Shown: positions 46,791 through 60,086 of the stretch, in pieces | How positions within the stretch are numbered: position 1 is the first letter of the stretch | How the letters are laid out: each line of letters opens with the position of its first letter | Assembly (NCBI GenBank): GCA_016785225.1 | Contig: JAFBJZ010000847.1 | Span: 2,098,501 to 2,162,500, forward strand | DNA: 64,000 nucleotides | DNA from: Psettodes erumei | Taxonomy: Eukaryota; Chordata; Actinopteri; Pleuronectiformes; Psettodidae | Reading direction: 5' to 3' | Made by a program: the position numbers and the translations under genes | The notes under the pieces: generated by a model | Database searches by the model: none | What the model was told of the DNA's origin: nothing | Seen by the model: only the letters and a program-made list of their open reading frames with translations

Positions 46791-49465
46791 GACTGAGGCA
46801 CAACAGCCTCAGATTCAACCTCACTTCCTCTCCTTCCTCCATCTCCACATCTTTGTCCTGCTCCACTCCACTCCTCCCTCTCTGCACCACCACAGGCTTG
46901 TTTGCTCTCCTCCCTCCCATTCCTTTGTCAGATTGGCTCGGGGTGTATGAGAGGCAGAGAGTTTGGGAGGAAATGAGCGATGCAGGGAAGCACTTTAGGA
47001 AGGAAGACGAGGGAGGCAGTGACAGCCTGGGCTCTGCGGCCGTGGAAAAACAAGTGCTGGGGCTGCCCCGGTGCCCCCCTGACTCTGCTAAAGTGATAAA
47101 GACTCGGCGTGTCTTTAATTCCTCAAGTGCGACAGCAGCAGTGGACGCAGAGTGGAGGTGGTTAATGCCACTGCCTCAAATCTGCAGTCAGATGCCTTAT
47201 CATGCTTAAAGAAAGAGCTGCTCCCGAACAGATTTGTGAGCAACATGGAGGGCAGCACGAGAAGCGACACACCTCAGTCAGACGGAGCGCTTTGGGGGGG
47301 GGCAGAGGAAGAGTTTTGTCTCAACACCGGCGTTATCTGAACCAGAAGGATGACTGACCTCCAGATAACAGGCTCAACAGTCACTTCTGCTGACCACGAC
47401 ACCTTCAAAACACACATATACACACAGACACACACCACTGCAGGAGACATCACCTAAAGAGTTTTGGTCTCATCTTGCAACTGACAAAATCTGTACCTTG
47501 GTCCATCGGACAAAATGGGATCTGAAGATGAGGACTGATAACAGATGAGAGCTGCAGGCTACAGATAACTGTGGGTCACACCAGTTTTGGCCCTATTTTT
47601 TTTCTTTTCTATTATTATTTGATGTGAACTCCTCCTTTAAAGGTCACATGAGATATCCTGACAGCACTTATTTTCTGCGGTTTGTCATGTTTGCACATGA
47701 GAGTTCAGGAACAGGACATTGTGCCAAGAGTGACTTCATTTTAAAGTTCAAAAGGAGGTGAAACAAAGACTGCACCGTCGAAATCAATAAGGAAGATCAC
47801 TTGTCTTCTGCTTTCTGTTGCCTGGTCTAGTTCTAATGCCCAAAGCTGCTACTGATGATATTGATGGTGCAAACAAACACCCAGATACACACTGTGACTC
47901 ACGTAACTGCTGGTGCTGATTTAGCTTGGTTAGACCTGGGGGTTTTACGGGACAGGAAGGGATGGCTGGATTGCCCCAAGGTGTGTAATCATATTTTATT
48001 ATCCAGGATCTGCAAGATGAATCATTGAAAACATTTTGACAGGTTACGAGAAAAAAAAAGGTGGAAGGTCAATGTAAAAACTTCCAAAATTTATCTTTTG
48101 TGATTAATTCAGCATGCAATATTTTACAGAGACCTAAGGTGATGATAAGATATCTCAATTTCTTTAATCCTCATGATGCCCCTCTGTAATATATTTACCA
48201 CTATCATGTTGAGCTACTAGATCTAAAAATATGTAATTAATGTTTGTGAGGCATTAGCTGGTAAATTAGATTTTTCTCTGGTTTCTCTTGACACAGACTG
48301 GATCAGCTGTGGCTTTGTTGTTGAATGTCACAGGGACACACACTGGAAAAGTACAACGCCACGCCTAAACAAATGTAAGTCATCGAGCATCTCATCTCAT
48401 TACTGACTCACCATGAGTTGTCATATCTTGTGTAAGTGCGAACACCCGCTGCTCTGCGGAGGCTCGACGAGTCAGGAAGAGACAAAAGAGGGAGTGGAAG
48501 CTGGGAAAAGGGACGGGCCCAGGAGGAAAGCTCAGGCAAGAGGGGTAAATAAGACAACAGCGCTGATTGGCTTACGTCCCAGTTTGACATATTATTCTAC
48601 GATGCAGTGGAGGATGGTGTGAGGCGATGTGAGGCGGCATGAGCACAGGCCTGCCGCCACCACAGAAGCCCGTCAAAAGCTGTGTGGGCTGAGCTTCGTT
48701 TAGTTTTCACCCCGGCCTGTTGCTGCTTTCTCCAGTCTGCCTCCAGCACACAAACATGTTTTATTGGCCTGCTCTGCACGCAAAGCCAAGTTTCACATAA
48801 AACAAGCCGAGACATGACGGCGCTTGTCGTGAAATAACGCATGAAAACGTTGCATGACACACACGCAAACAGCACTCTTTTTTTAATGGATCTTGTAACA
48901 GATAAATATGTCTTATTATCCAGCAAAACACAGAGCAAGTGCAATGTTATGTTGAGTTACATCCTTTTACTGACTAACACCTAGTTTACATTACTCCATC
49001 AATCATTTCATGATGCATAGAATATATATGTATATATAAACATATGACTTTCAGTTCTTGCTGTGAGTGACTGACAGTGAGCTGAGCATTTGAATTAAAT
49101 ATAAATCGGAGAATCTTTGACAAAATCAAATTAAGGCGTTACATTTCCTGTGATGTGCTACTCAGCTCAGGTAATCTTTGATTCTGCAGAAGCTGTTTAC
49201 ACTTACAGGGAAAAAGGCAGGAAAGAGTTTGCTCTAACAGTTTGTGAAACTGAGGAAATGAAGGCTTCATATCCTCAGCGATGCTTCAGGAATAGTAGAT
49301 AAAGGAAAGTGCAGCTGAGACTACTCACACAAACTTATATAAAAAAGAGCACAGGTAATATACCTTAATGAGGTTTTAGAAAACACCTTCTGGGCTTGTA
49401 TGGGTCAGTTATTACAGAACCTTCCGCACAGCATCTGGGCAGGATCCAAAGAAGCTAATCCGATC

Positions 49466-49490
49466 TGTGTGTGTGTGTGTGTGTGTGTGG
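49466..49490. repeat. (GT)n microsatellite
   Basis: About 12 GT units in the presumed aplp2 intron 1. Confidence 0.93.
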
Positions 49491-51810
49491 TCTCAGGTCA
49501 GCCACCTGGGGCAGTGTGAACAGCAGCGTGTGAGCTCAAGACACACACAGAGAGGACAGTGGGAGAAGGGGAAATGAATAAACGAGGGGCCGTAATATTC
49601 AAAACGCCGGCACGGCTCCAGCCTCAGTGATGAACCTCCAACTCAAACACAGAGAGGGTAACGTTGAAACAGCCAAAACAAACTGCGCACAGACCTCCTC
49701 TGTGAGCAGACGGCCTAATGAACAGGTTAGGAAACTTTCTGACAAACACATTTTCTGGTAAACTGCCTGTGAAGCGGCTACACTGCAATCAACTCCAGTG
49801 TCAACAGGTCTATAAACCCCGCAGGCCGCACAGAGCTGGGGCGACTGGTCTAATTTTGGCAGAGGTATGGCGACGCCATCCTCTGAAGTCTAACCCTTAT
49901 AAAAGCAGCTCCAGAATGAGGTACTGGTCGGGACTCACGGGTTCCCAGAATGCTTAGTGTCCATGTGACTCTGCGGAGAACCGCCTGGTATTGTTAATCC
50001 ACCTAATCCTTCCCTGTGGTGACTTAATGCTTAAACAAGATAGGCGGTGGTGAGAGCGCCACAGACATGACAGGAGAACCATCTACAGTATATGTTAAAT
50101 TATATAGGGACACAAAATGAATATTGATTTCCATTCCTTATTGCTTGCAATAAAAAGTGTTGACGTTTATGAGGGAGCAGTGTTGCGCTGCAATTACTGT
50201 GTTGTGCTAATAAGTGGAGCAGAGCAATTACAGCATTTTTATTTCTTTATTAGCTTCTGTTACAGCTTTTATATAACTGCTTTTTGTATAGCATGTGTTT
50301 CTTTATTGTTTATGGAGCCTGCTGCTGCTGTAGCAATCGAATTTCCCTGTAGGATAATCTCGGCTGTCACTGATTAATGCTACCTTTTGCCAGGCGCAGA
50401 GATCCCTGGTTGTCTCAAGACATGAAAACGCCTCTGTGAATACTTTTTTTTTTTCTTCCGCATTTTCAGCTGAACAGAAATGGAGGGCGACATTTTCAAA
50501 CACTTTAGCAACATCATTACTGTGAGTCTACAGCAGCACAGAGGGGTGTGCGGCAGCCTACAGGCTAATATTAGCTCTGAAGCGAAAGGAAAGGGTGGCG
50601 TTTACCGTTTGTCACATGGAAGAATTCAGAAAGCCCTTTTCAGTGTTGCTATGCTATATGAAGAAATTAGTGGCTTCCATGCAGCTATTTTCCAAACAGC
50701 TCTGCATTTTGTTAATTCTGTGGCATCAGACTGGAATCAATGAAACGGATAACGATCTGTACTGATGAGCAATCAAGCTCTGAACGAGACTAGCTTCACA
50801 ATGAGCTCATATGTGAGTAAGAAACACTGGTTTAAGATGTTAAGTGTTATTGCTGGGAGTCACAAAACAAAGATATGATATGTCGGTACCCTCAGCTCAT
50901 TTGCTAATCCTCTCATCTGACATGGTGGCTCATGGGAATGTTAAAAAAAATGACTGAAAAGATCAACTGATCATTGATATATTGAACATATTAAGTATCT
51001 ATCACACTAGATAATATCAACCCACAAATCTGTATTATAAAATACTGTGTGTCAATCTTCAAGCTTTTCAAAATGTGACTTTATTATTTCTGTCACTTAC
51101 AGGCCATCATATATGCTTGCTGGCTCAGTGATGGGGGGGGCATTCAAAGTACCTAAAATACTTATTTCTCCTCAAACCATCTATCAAATGACCAAATGAG
51201 ACATTGGTTCGATTCCTCCTGGGGGTGAAACCCACATGAAGGCCGGGGCCTGACCCACTGTTACCCTGTTATCGTCATTACACAAACAGTTCAAACAGCA
51301 AAAGACAACAGATGAGAAGGGGAGAGGACATTTAGCGACAGAGGGGCGGTGACATTTTCCTACTGACCCCCTCCCTCAGCGGGGCAGACAGTGAAAACAG
51401 AACAGTGAGAGAAAAAAGGTGTCATGTTCGTAGACTCTGAACACACACACACACTGCGATGCAAATGAGCCCTCTGTCTTGAGTGAAATGGCCTTTTGTC
51501 TTCACCATCTGAAGTGTCTCGAGCCGACTCAGGAATTGCCCTATGAGTCACCGCTCTAAAACCCCCAGCCAGAAAGGCTCCCACAGTTTGAGGAACAGAC
51601 AGTCCGGTCCGGTCCGGTCGGTATCTTGTCCCTCCAAAGACAAAAACTCCACATTGTGAAACACATAAAAAACGAATGTGCGTGGGATTCTTCCTCTTAT
51701 CAAAGAAATATTACTCATTTTTTTCCACTTCCTCTTTTGTAAATGCAAAGGTCCATTCAAGTCAAAGGGTAAAAAGTCTGTTCTTGTCAATAATGTTTGT
51801 TTTTTTTAAA

Positions 51811-51871
51811 TTTCCCCACTGTGGGACTAATAAAGATATATCTTATCTTATCTTTAGCTTATCTTGTCTTC
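51811..51871 (+). mobile_element. 3' tail of a truncated LINE-like retroposon
   Basis: CCCACTGTGGGACTAATAAA is followed by tandem ATCTT/TCTTA units. This ending is typical of CR1/L2-type (Rex1-like) fish retroposons as I recall them. Nothing coding remains upstream, as expected for 5' truncation. Confidence 0.45.
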
Positions 51872-54800
51872 TCTCTGTATTCAATATAAATGTTTGACAT
51901 TGATGTCAATGTCAAATTATGTCAATTTCATAAATTGGTTGAAGGAAGCCATCCGATTAATTTTCTCCACAGAGACCTGAATATTAATGTTTGTTCGCCA
52001 GCGTGGCTCAACGTTCATACGGAGATGGGACCAGACAGGACGAGAAATTCTGCCCCAAAGCCTCACAGGAAGCAGGAGCAGAACCACCGTCCACCGTCAG
52101 AAGACCCCGGGCACGGCCGTGACACGCCGGTTTGCAGCCCCGGTTCAGCCGGTAAGCCTATATTTGTAATCCTTTCAGCTCCACCTGTGCTCGATTGAAC
52201 ATGCCTTTGTTTGTGGGAACATGTGAAGCAGCTCCAAACTGCGAAAACCGACGTCCATTAGCTCCTTTCATGTCTCACACGAAGAAAATTATTCAGGAGG
52301 GAAACTGGAGTCGATCAACTAGGAGACTCCAAGGTGATGAAGGAGTCAATAAGAGAATACACTGGGGGCCCCCATCTCATATATCTCATAAATGTTTCTC
52401 TAAAAGAGAGTGTTGGTATTTTCCTTTTCTTTATTTATTTGACTTGAGTGGAAAGGTAAATGAAAATCAAGTGGAGTTGTGCATCAACTGCAAAGTAAAT
52501 TGCATCCTATTTCATGGTAATTATTCACTGACATTAATATTGGACATACCCCACCTTTAAATAAACCTCGGTTTCCAAGGAGAGTTATGATTGAGCTGCA
52601 ACTTGATCCCCTAGAGCGCCGCCTGAAACGTCGCCATGCCCAGTGAAGGGAGATGAACGGCGGCGAGACGTGTTCGTAATTAAGCTCCGGCTCGAAGATG
52701 TGCGGCTGCTCGCCGGTTGCAGGGTAACAGTCGTGGTGATTGAGGGGCGCAGGTCTGCCTGTGTGTCGGGGGGAGATAACATGGCCTCCTTCCAGCTTAC
52801 AGCAAACGGACGTGAATGACGACTTGTTCAAATGGCCCGTCACTATGGAAACCTTCTACAAAGCATCCCAGCTATTCACACAGAGGAACATAGAGGCTGC
52901 AAGAAGAAAGAGAGAGGCACAGGGAAAGAGCGGGGGGGGCAGAAAGAGAAACAGATTGAAGAAGTGGAGCGAGGGGAGTGCAGGAGAAGAAAGCAGGGAG
53001 ATAGATCATCAGAAGCTCCGAGCGACAGGGCAAGAAGACAGGAAGGATAAAAAAGAAGAAGAGAGGGGGAGGATTCCAGAAAGAGGAACAAAAGAATGGA
53101 GAAAGCGGGAACGAGGCCACAGTCGTGAGAGACTGGCATATGAGAGACAGTGTGGCCGAGAGGGAGAAGGAGACGGGAGGCGTAGTGGCGAAGGCTGTGT
53201 GGGGACGACGCAATAACAACTGCATTCAGCAACATCGTGTCCTTGTGTGCGGACACAAAGTCGACCCTCGGCGCCGTAGGTTTGTACAGTACACAAGGCC
53301 GGTGCTCAGCCCCCTCCTCGACGACGACAACAAAAAAACCCTGTCCATTTCCATGGCGGTGTGCGTCTGTGTGCTCAGCAATGTGGCCCCCCGTGACGTG
53401 CAGACACTGCCCCATCTGCCGCTGCTTTCTTTGGAAATGTTTACCAGACAGCAAGAGGGAAATCATCATCAGGAGAGATGCAACTAACTAATGGTAGTTA
53501 GCAGCATGCATCACTGCACATTAGTGCCACACAGGAGAAGTCAGCGTGCAGCCAAGTGAAGGATTGTGGGAAATACAGTCATAATACAGTCAGGTGCAGG
53601 TGCAGTCAGGCTTGGTGAAGGCCCAGTACATTCTGCACTTTGTTTACTTGTGTTGTTCCTACTATTTAAAATATAGTTGGTGCAAACTTGAAACGTGAGA
53701 CAGCGACACATGAACACTGGAGAACAGATCTGCACACAACGTGCACTTGATTTGAAAATGTTTTGACCTCGCGACGGGAACAGAACTGATAATGTCTGTA
53801 CCGCCAGTCGGGGAATTCGTCCATCGGCTTTTGTGTCCAGGAGCCCGTCTACTGCTAAACCACTTCAGCTGTCAAAGCAGAAGCCGAAATTCACATTCAC
53901 ATTGTTCTTGAATGGAGCCTGCTTTGGCAGGGAGTTGGAGAGAGCCCAATTGTTCTGACTCTCAGAAATGCTGCTTTATACTGACTTGTCCACAATCCGT
54001 GTTTAGCAGCCAGCTGTTGCTTGGCATTTCAGTCCATTCTTCAGCTCCACAATACATTTGTCCTGTTGTGAATACCATGCCTCGATTTATTGTTAAGTTG
54101 TTGGAAAGGCGAGAGCGGAGTGTATAAAATTTGAATTTTTTTTTAAAAAGCGCAGCTGCAAGAGTGCGGCACAAGGTAAAGTGTGTGAGCTTGATTTATG
54201 TCTATCTATCTCAAGCATCTCTGAAGCGTTGCGTTCACAAAGAGGAAAGGTAGATGTTTCTTTTTGATTCCCAGTCTGAACAACCGGCAGGGGCCACGTC
54301 AGCTGGCCTCCACAGTCACGTCACCCTCTCACTGCCAATATCCTCTAATCTTTGTCCTTCTCTCCTTAGCTCAAATTATTTTTTGTTACCCTTACACGTG
54401 TCTCTAACAGGATCACTGTACAATCATATGGACGTGGCTGAGGCCCCTGTCAACCCTCACTGTAGACCGCTCACTAGCAGTTAGCAGTGTGTTTGTAAGT
54501 GACAGGATCATCAGCTAAAAGAAGTACGAGAAAAACGCTGTTAAATAGAGCAGAGTACATTTTCCCTCTTTCCCTCTGTGGCCCGCCGCTTTTCCACTGG
54601 GGAGAAGGTGTGTTGGGGCTATTTATAAGCGGCTCCACTTGGTGGGCTGGTGGGTCCGTGTGGTCTTGTCTCGCAGGCCTGCTCTGTCCAGTGTTGCTTG
54701 TTCAGTCAGACAGAGGAACAAACACGAGGAATAAGCTGCATTTGAATTTTTTGTGTTTAAGTAGAACCATATTTCATCTTAGGAGACCTTGTAAATGACA

Positions 54801-57800
54801 TCTCAGAGGGGACTGTACGGCAAAAATAGATGTAAAAGTAGCAGACTCCATTCTCCTTAATGAACAGTTCTGTCAGAAGACGGATTAGAAAAGGTAATTA
54901 CATGCTCGTGTGGCATTTCATTTATTTTCACTGCCAAATTAGGAATTCTGATGAGTAATAGTGTGCAGTCCCAGTGTCAATTATCCTGATTCGACTGTGG
55001 GAGGAATCTGGTGAAATCTGTCACTCAACAAGGATTTTGACCAGAAAGTATGAGCCATGTACTAATGTTCACATCATGTCTTCATTGTAATCCAACAAAT
55101 GCACAGCAGAGATGATGCGCGCAGGAGGTGAGCTTGGCTGTTGACCGAGGAAAGTTCAAGTGTGTTGACTCGTTCATAAACCACACATGGGCAGAGCTTC
55201 CTTGGTGGCTGTGCTCGAACAGGGAGAAAAAAGAACCGCGTTTTGTTTTGTTTGCGCTGTGAAAGCACAGTGAGATAGATCAGTGAAAGTCTGTGTGGGA
55301 GACCTCCTGGAAAATTGTTCTGTTCCTGCATGTAACCGTTTCCCACAAGGCGATGAACCCAAGAACACATTGACTTATGCAAAGTGCAACGTTGACATTT
55401 ATAATGTAGGTCCAAGTCAAGGAAGAAAAAAACCTCTCTGACATCACAGGACAAAGGTCCTGACTCCTCCCCATTTGATCCTTCACATCACACTGCCCCC
55501 CCCCCCAGACACCCAGTGTTGTCAGTACTGTGTGGTCTCGCCATCTCTCGCTCAGCTGTTATCTGCGACGTGTCAGGCAGACACACGGGGCTGCTGCTCG
55601 GATGCCTGCTCGTGAACATGCACTGAGCGCCTGACGCCCGACATTGGCATGCCTGCCGCGTCTCGTATTCCATTATACTTTTATTGTGAGAGTGGGGGCT
55701 GCCAGCGAAGCGAGCAGAGCAGGAGCTGGGGGGGGGTAGGCTGAAGAGCCATTTCCCCCACGGCGCCCTCTTGACACAGATTTTGGGCTGCACGCATCTC
55801 CCTGGAGTATTACACCTCCACATCCACCTCTCCAGCCCCATCACAGACGTCCTTGAGGGTCATCTGCAGCCGTCATAATATTTCATTTGGGTTTCCCTAC
55901 CTGGTTAGATTAGGTAGACACAGAGCAGATTGGTTTGTAGCTGGGCTGGGGAGCAGGAGGCAGAGATGGGATGGGGGGGGTGAAGGGGAAGAGAAAGGCA
56001 AGGGTGCAAATTTGTTTCGGATCTGCTCAGGGTGAACCACTGGCGGTGTATGCTGCCGAATTTAGGGAGAGACACGTCAAGCGATAGCGGGGCCTTGACT
56101 ACAGCTTCCTTGTTAGTCCAATCACTGTCAAGAGATGTCGGAGAAGGAGGCGGGGAGGGCAGGAACGAGGATGGAGGGGAGGTGAGGGGAGGTTGGGGGA
56201 GGCGGGGCAGAGGAGTTGTGACTGCGAGACAATAATAAAGCATGGACTGTGTTACGGAGCAGGGAGGCCTGAATGTTAGCCTCTATCATCACATTTCTCC
56301 CATGCAACAGAACAAGAGTCTGAAGGCGAGGGTGTGTGCCGTTGCTCTCAGAGAAGGGTGGTATTCACATTAAAATCAGTCAACAGAGAAATAACTGATA
56401 AGTGTGTGCTGTGGTGATAAAGAGATAATTACACCCAGGGTTTCACCCACAGCTTGCTGTTTAGTTGCTAAGCTACGCAGGTGCATGATTGCATAAATAA
56501 AGCACTGAAGTGTAAAAACTATTTCTTGCCGAAGACGATAATTGCTTTTCATTTTGCGCTAATGACTCGAGGACCGCAATGACTGAGGTCCAACTTTCAG
56601 GGTGAATTTTTAGCAGCGGCCCGACGGTGGTTTCGGGCCGGGCCTGCCTCTCTCTCTCGCAGCGCTCCTGTCAGCACAATCGCCCATTCTTCCCTCCTGA
56701 CCACTAAAAGCTCTCTGCATGAGCAGCTCCTTCAATCCTCCATCTCCCTCCTTTCATCTCGCTTCACTTTGAGCACTCTGGACAACTCCGTGTACACACA
56801 TCTCCTCCACTATCTCTTTACCTCGCCGCCCGCTCCTCTCTCTCTCCGATCCATGTGAGCTGGCGACCCTCTCAGCCCTCTCTATCCGGGCTTATGGTCC
56901 ACGTGGCCTAGAGCGGATTACATTCTTGACATCACCGGGCCAGATGTTTATGACTGAAATAAACACAACAACCAGCCTCACCACTAAGTCAAACGATGCA
57001 CGGAGCTGAAACCCGACGCCCAGATTCCAATTTCATGCTCGAGCAGGTTCTTCTCTTTAAACAGGAAAGATTCTCTTTTGCCTAATGATCTCCCCTGTTT
57101 CTCTTACGTCGCTCTCTTCAATTGGAATCAGAGCTGCTGTCTTGTTCAGGAGACTAAATTGGCTAACGTTCCCTAGTTCTCACCTCATTGCTCCCCCAAC
57201 CCACAACGCGCCAAGGTTGCATTTTTCCATTCTTTCTCCTGTAGCTCATATTCTCGACTCTCTCCGGTGAGTTGGTATGAAGATCAAATGGCCGATAAGT
57301 CACCCACTGTAACATACACATGCACATTAGCATGATTAAATTGGCCGTAGCCCGTCCATTTATTAAAAGCCTCTTTGTGCTCGGTGGGGGGTCCATCTTG
57401 CCGCCGAGTGAAGCTGGAGGGGGGGCCGGCTCTATACGTGCGGGTGTACGCAGCGCTGCCGTGTGTGTGTGTCTAAGCCTGACACTGCCAAGGCAGAGGA
57501 GTTAATGAGGGTTGCGGGGGTATGTCTGACACAGCGCTGGCTTGCTGTGGGGGACTTCAGGTGAAGCGAAGGAGAGCGAGAGCTGGGCGGGGGCTCTGGC
57601 AGCGGCTACACGGAAGATTTAGGGCTTAGGCGATTGTTAGACGGGGCTCAGTTTGTTTTGAACTCCGGGCCTGTGTTTTCCACGGGCCGCTTTATGTGGA
57701 CGCTGACTCTTTCTCCACTTTGTGCTGCACCCTCAGCAGTTTAAAAGAGGAGGATTAGACACAGGAGTGTGCCCCGCTCTCGTCTGCCGGAGAGCACAGC

Positions 57801-60068
57801 CGCCTAATCTCTTGCGCTGAGGAGAGGGGATTTGGGAGGAATGACCTGTGCTCACTTCACTTTCTCCCGCCTCTCTTCCTCTCATACCCTCCAAGTTGAC
57901 TAAAAAACACAGCTCCGCATCCTTCCTCCGGTCCTCCGGTCCTCCTGTCACTCCCACTCCCGCGTTTTCTTCTTCTTGCTGGATGGCTCTCCGCTCATCA
58001 GCATGCAGCACCACGCGGCTGCTCCTCGGGAGCAGGCAGGCTGGCAGACAGGCAGGCGGACTCGTCAATATAAGGAACCACAGTAACAGGGCACCTCGGC
58101 GAGGCCCTCCAGCCCTGTCACTGACGTCTCCCTCGGCCGCCTGGACTCCCCCGGTTAATGGGCACGTAATTGTTGAGCAAGCAAGAGAGAAATTGGGGAA
58201 GTGAGGAGGAAAAAAGCAGCCATGAGGTGATGGGTGTAATAGAGAGATAGCAGAGCGAGAGGAGAAGGAGGTGAGGGGAAGCACAAGGACAGATTGTTCC
58301 AGTGAACAGAGTAAGACACAAAACAGCCGATTTGTCCTCAAATGTGCGGTGCAGCACAGTCAGCGGTGGGAGAGGAGGGGAGCGATGAACACTGCGTCGA
58401 AAATCAGAGGGACTGTGGGGGTAACGCTGCTCGGTGGGAGCTGACATTGAGAGCAGGCGGGGAAACGCAGTTTCAAGGACAACATGGAAATATCACATAC
58501 AGTCGCTACAAGGCAGCCGTGAGCTGCGGCGGGGCCACGCTGGAGCAGGAGAGCAGCCAAAGAACTGCGGGAGAAAGAACGAGATCAAGGACGTGTGGTA
58601 TTGTTTCCAAAATATCTGACAATGTGAAAAGATAGCAGGTGGCAGATGTGCTGCATGGGAGTGCTGAGAGAGAGGAAAACACTGACGACCTTACTCGTGT
58701 TGGCAGGTTACCAGGGGTCCGACTTTAACGCCACAACTAATTTTAACACCTTTGGATTCGATACAGCAAAAAAAGTGCTAACACCAACAGCTTTTTGCCA
58801 CATTTTTGCACCATTAGTCAAAAAAATAATGAAGCCTGAAACCAAGAGTCAGAATCTTGTTCACAGCAACATTTTTGTCAAGAGCTAACTTCATATGCAG
58901 CACAGGCCCTATGGAGCTGAAATGGATTGAAATGGATTTTTCCACTTGAATGTTTAAAATGTGATATTAAAAAGTCCAACTCATTTTTCACCGCCATCTT
59001 ACGAGGATGTATGAAGAGTTTCACGCAGCCTCGCTCCGCCTACCACTTGGAGGGAGGTGAAGAGACGCCAGCTAAGTTCAGATCCGGGCCCTGCGTGTCG
59101 TGTCACTCTCCCAGGACCACCCGAGCTGGTTCTAAGTGAATCTGTGGCCTGATTGCAGAACCCCCCCCCCCGCTCTTTTTTTTCAGCAGTGGAGCAAAGA
59201 CACAACCCACATGGCTGCATTAATTGTGATGCTCCAGGCAATGCAAGGGAAGCCATCGTTGCCACAGGAAGATGATGGATGTAATGTAGATATGCTTATC
59301 TGTCATTAAGCCGCTGCTCTGCCCTCCCTCTGCCTCTCTGCAGGGGAGGGAGGAGGGATTTCAGTCAGACTAGCGAAAGACTATAACTCTGGTGAGACAC
59401 GCTGAGGCCAACGACTAATCAGTCATGTCTCTGTGGAGAAGACACACACTTCACAGCAGGAGCATCCGTCTCTTCTATACACGCTCCTCGAGAGCCGTCT
59501 GACCTTGATCCCCCCACCTCCCGTGTCTTCTCCTCCAGTACGCAACCCAAGTCAGACCCCTCTGCCACGCTGCCACTTCCCGGGAGGGATCCTAAAATCC
59601 AAACCAGCACGATGACAGAGACTGTGAGGCTGACAAATCCCTGCGCCCTTGCATGACTGGGCCGCAACGCCTGCCTGTCAGCTCCTGGCACCTCAATAAT
59701 AGCGCAGCGGCACTAAATAGGCTCCTGAAACATAAGGCCGGGATGTGAGGAACACTGAAGGGAGCGGTTGGAGGGTAGGTGGGGAATGGAGGGGGTGGAG
59801 TCTGCTCAGAAGGGTCTATAATTAGCCGCAGAAGATCAAATGACTTTTAATGGGTTTGTCTCAAAACAGCGGACTATTTCAGATTTGTGCTTGGAGCTAT
59901 ATTCATATCTCATCAAACTAATGGAATTCTCCAGAGCGGCTGATTGGTTTTTATCTCAGGTCAAAATGGCTGAGGACGCTGCACGGCTGCACCACTCATG
60001 AGCTGCAGATGGTGATGAAAAAAGCGCCATTCCAGGGTGCCGTTATGTAAAATGCTAGATTTTACACA

Positions 60069-60086
60069 TGATGTCAAATGACATCA
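60069..60086. other. Inverted repeat of CRE-like octamers
   Basis: TGATGTCA, AA, TGACATCA: perfect 8-bp arms around a 2-nt centre. Each arm differs by one base from the CREB/ATF site TGACGTCA. Confidence 0.5.

Noticed and set aside
46310..47209. 299-codon plus-strand open frame
   Set aside because: Its middle is a translated (CA)n microsatellite (Thr-His run). The rest has no domain or conserved block, and the frame has no splice context.
50480..50743. 87-codon plus-strand frame starting MEGDIFKHF
   Set aside because: The peptide looks fairly natural but has no family resemblance or flanking splice sites. Kept only as part of the presumed intron.
51206..51216. GGTTCGATTCC, a perfect tRNA B-box-like string
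   Set aside because: The flanks do not form a T-arm stem and no A box or cloverleaf is present at the right distance, so neither a tRNA nor a SINE head is supported.
52740..53469. Overlapping open frames on both strands
   Set aside because: The region is a purine-rich tract that is stop-poor by composition. The peptides are Arg/Glu/Lys-rich or their antisense Leu/Ser/Pro shadows.
57733..58341. 202-codon minus-strand open frame
   Set aside because: Low-complexity Leu/Ser/Pro composition with no recognisable motif, and overlapping frames on both strands are equally long. Not a plausible aplp2 exon 1 because it lacks a signal peptide ending at a phase-0 donor.
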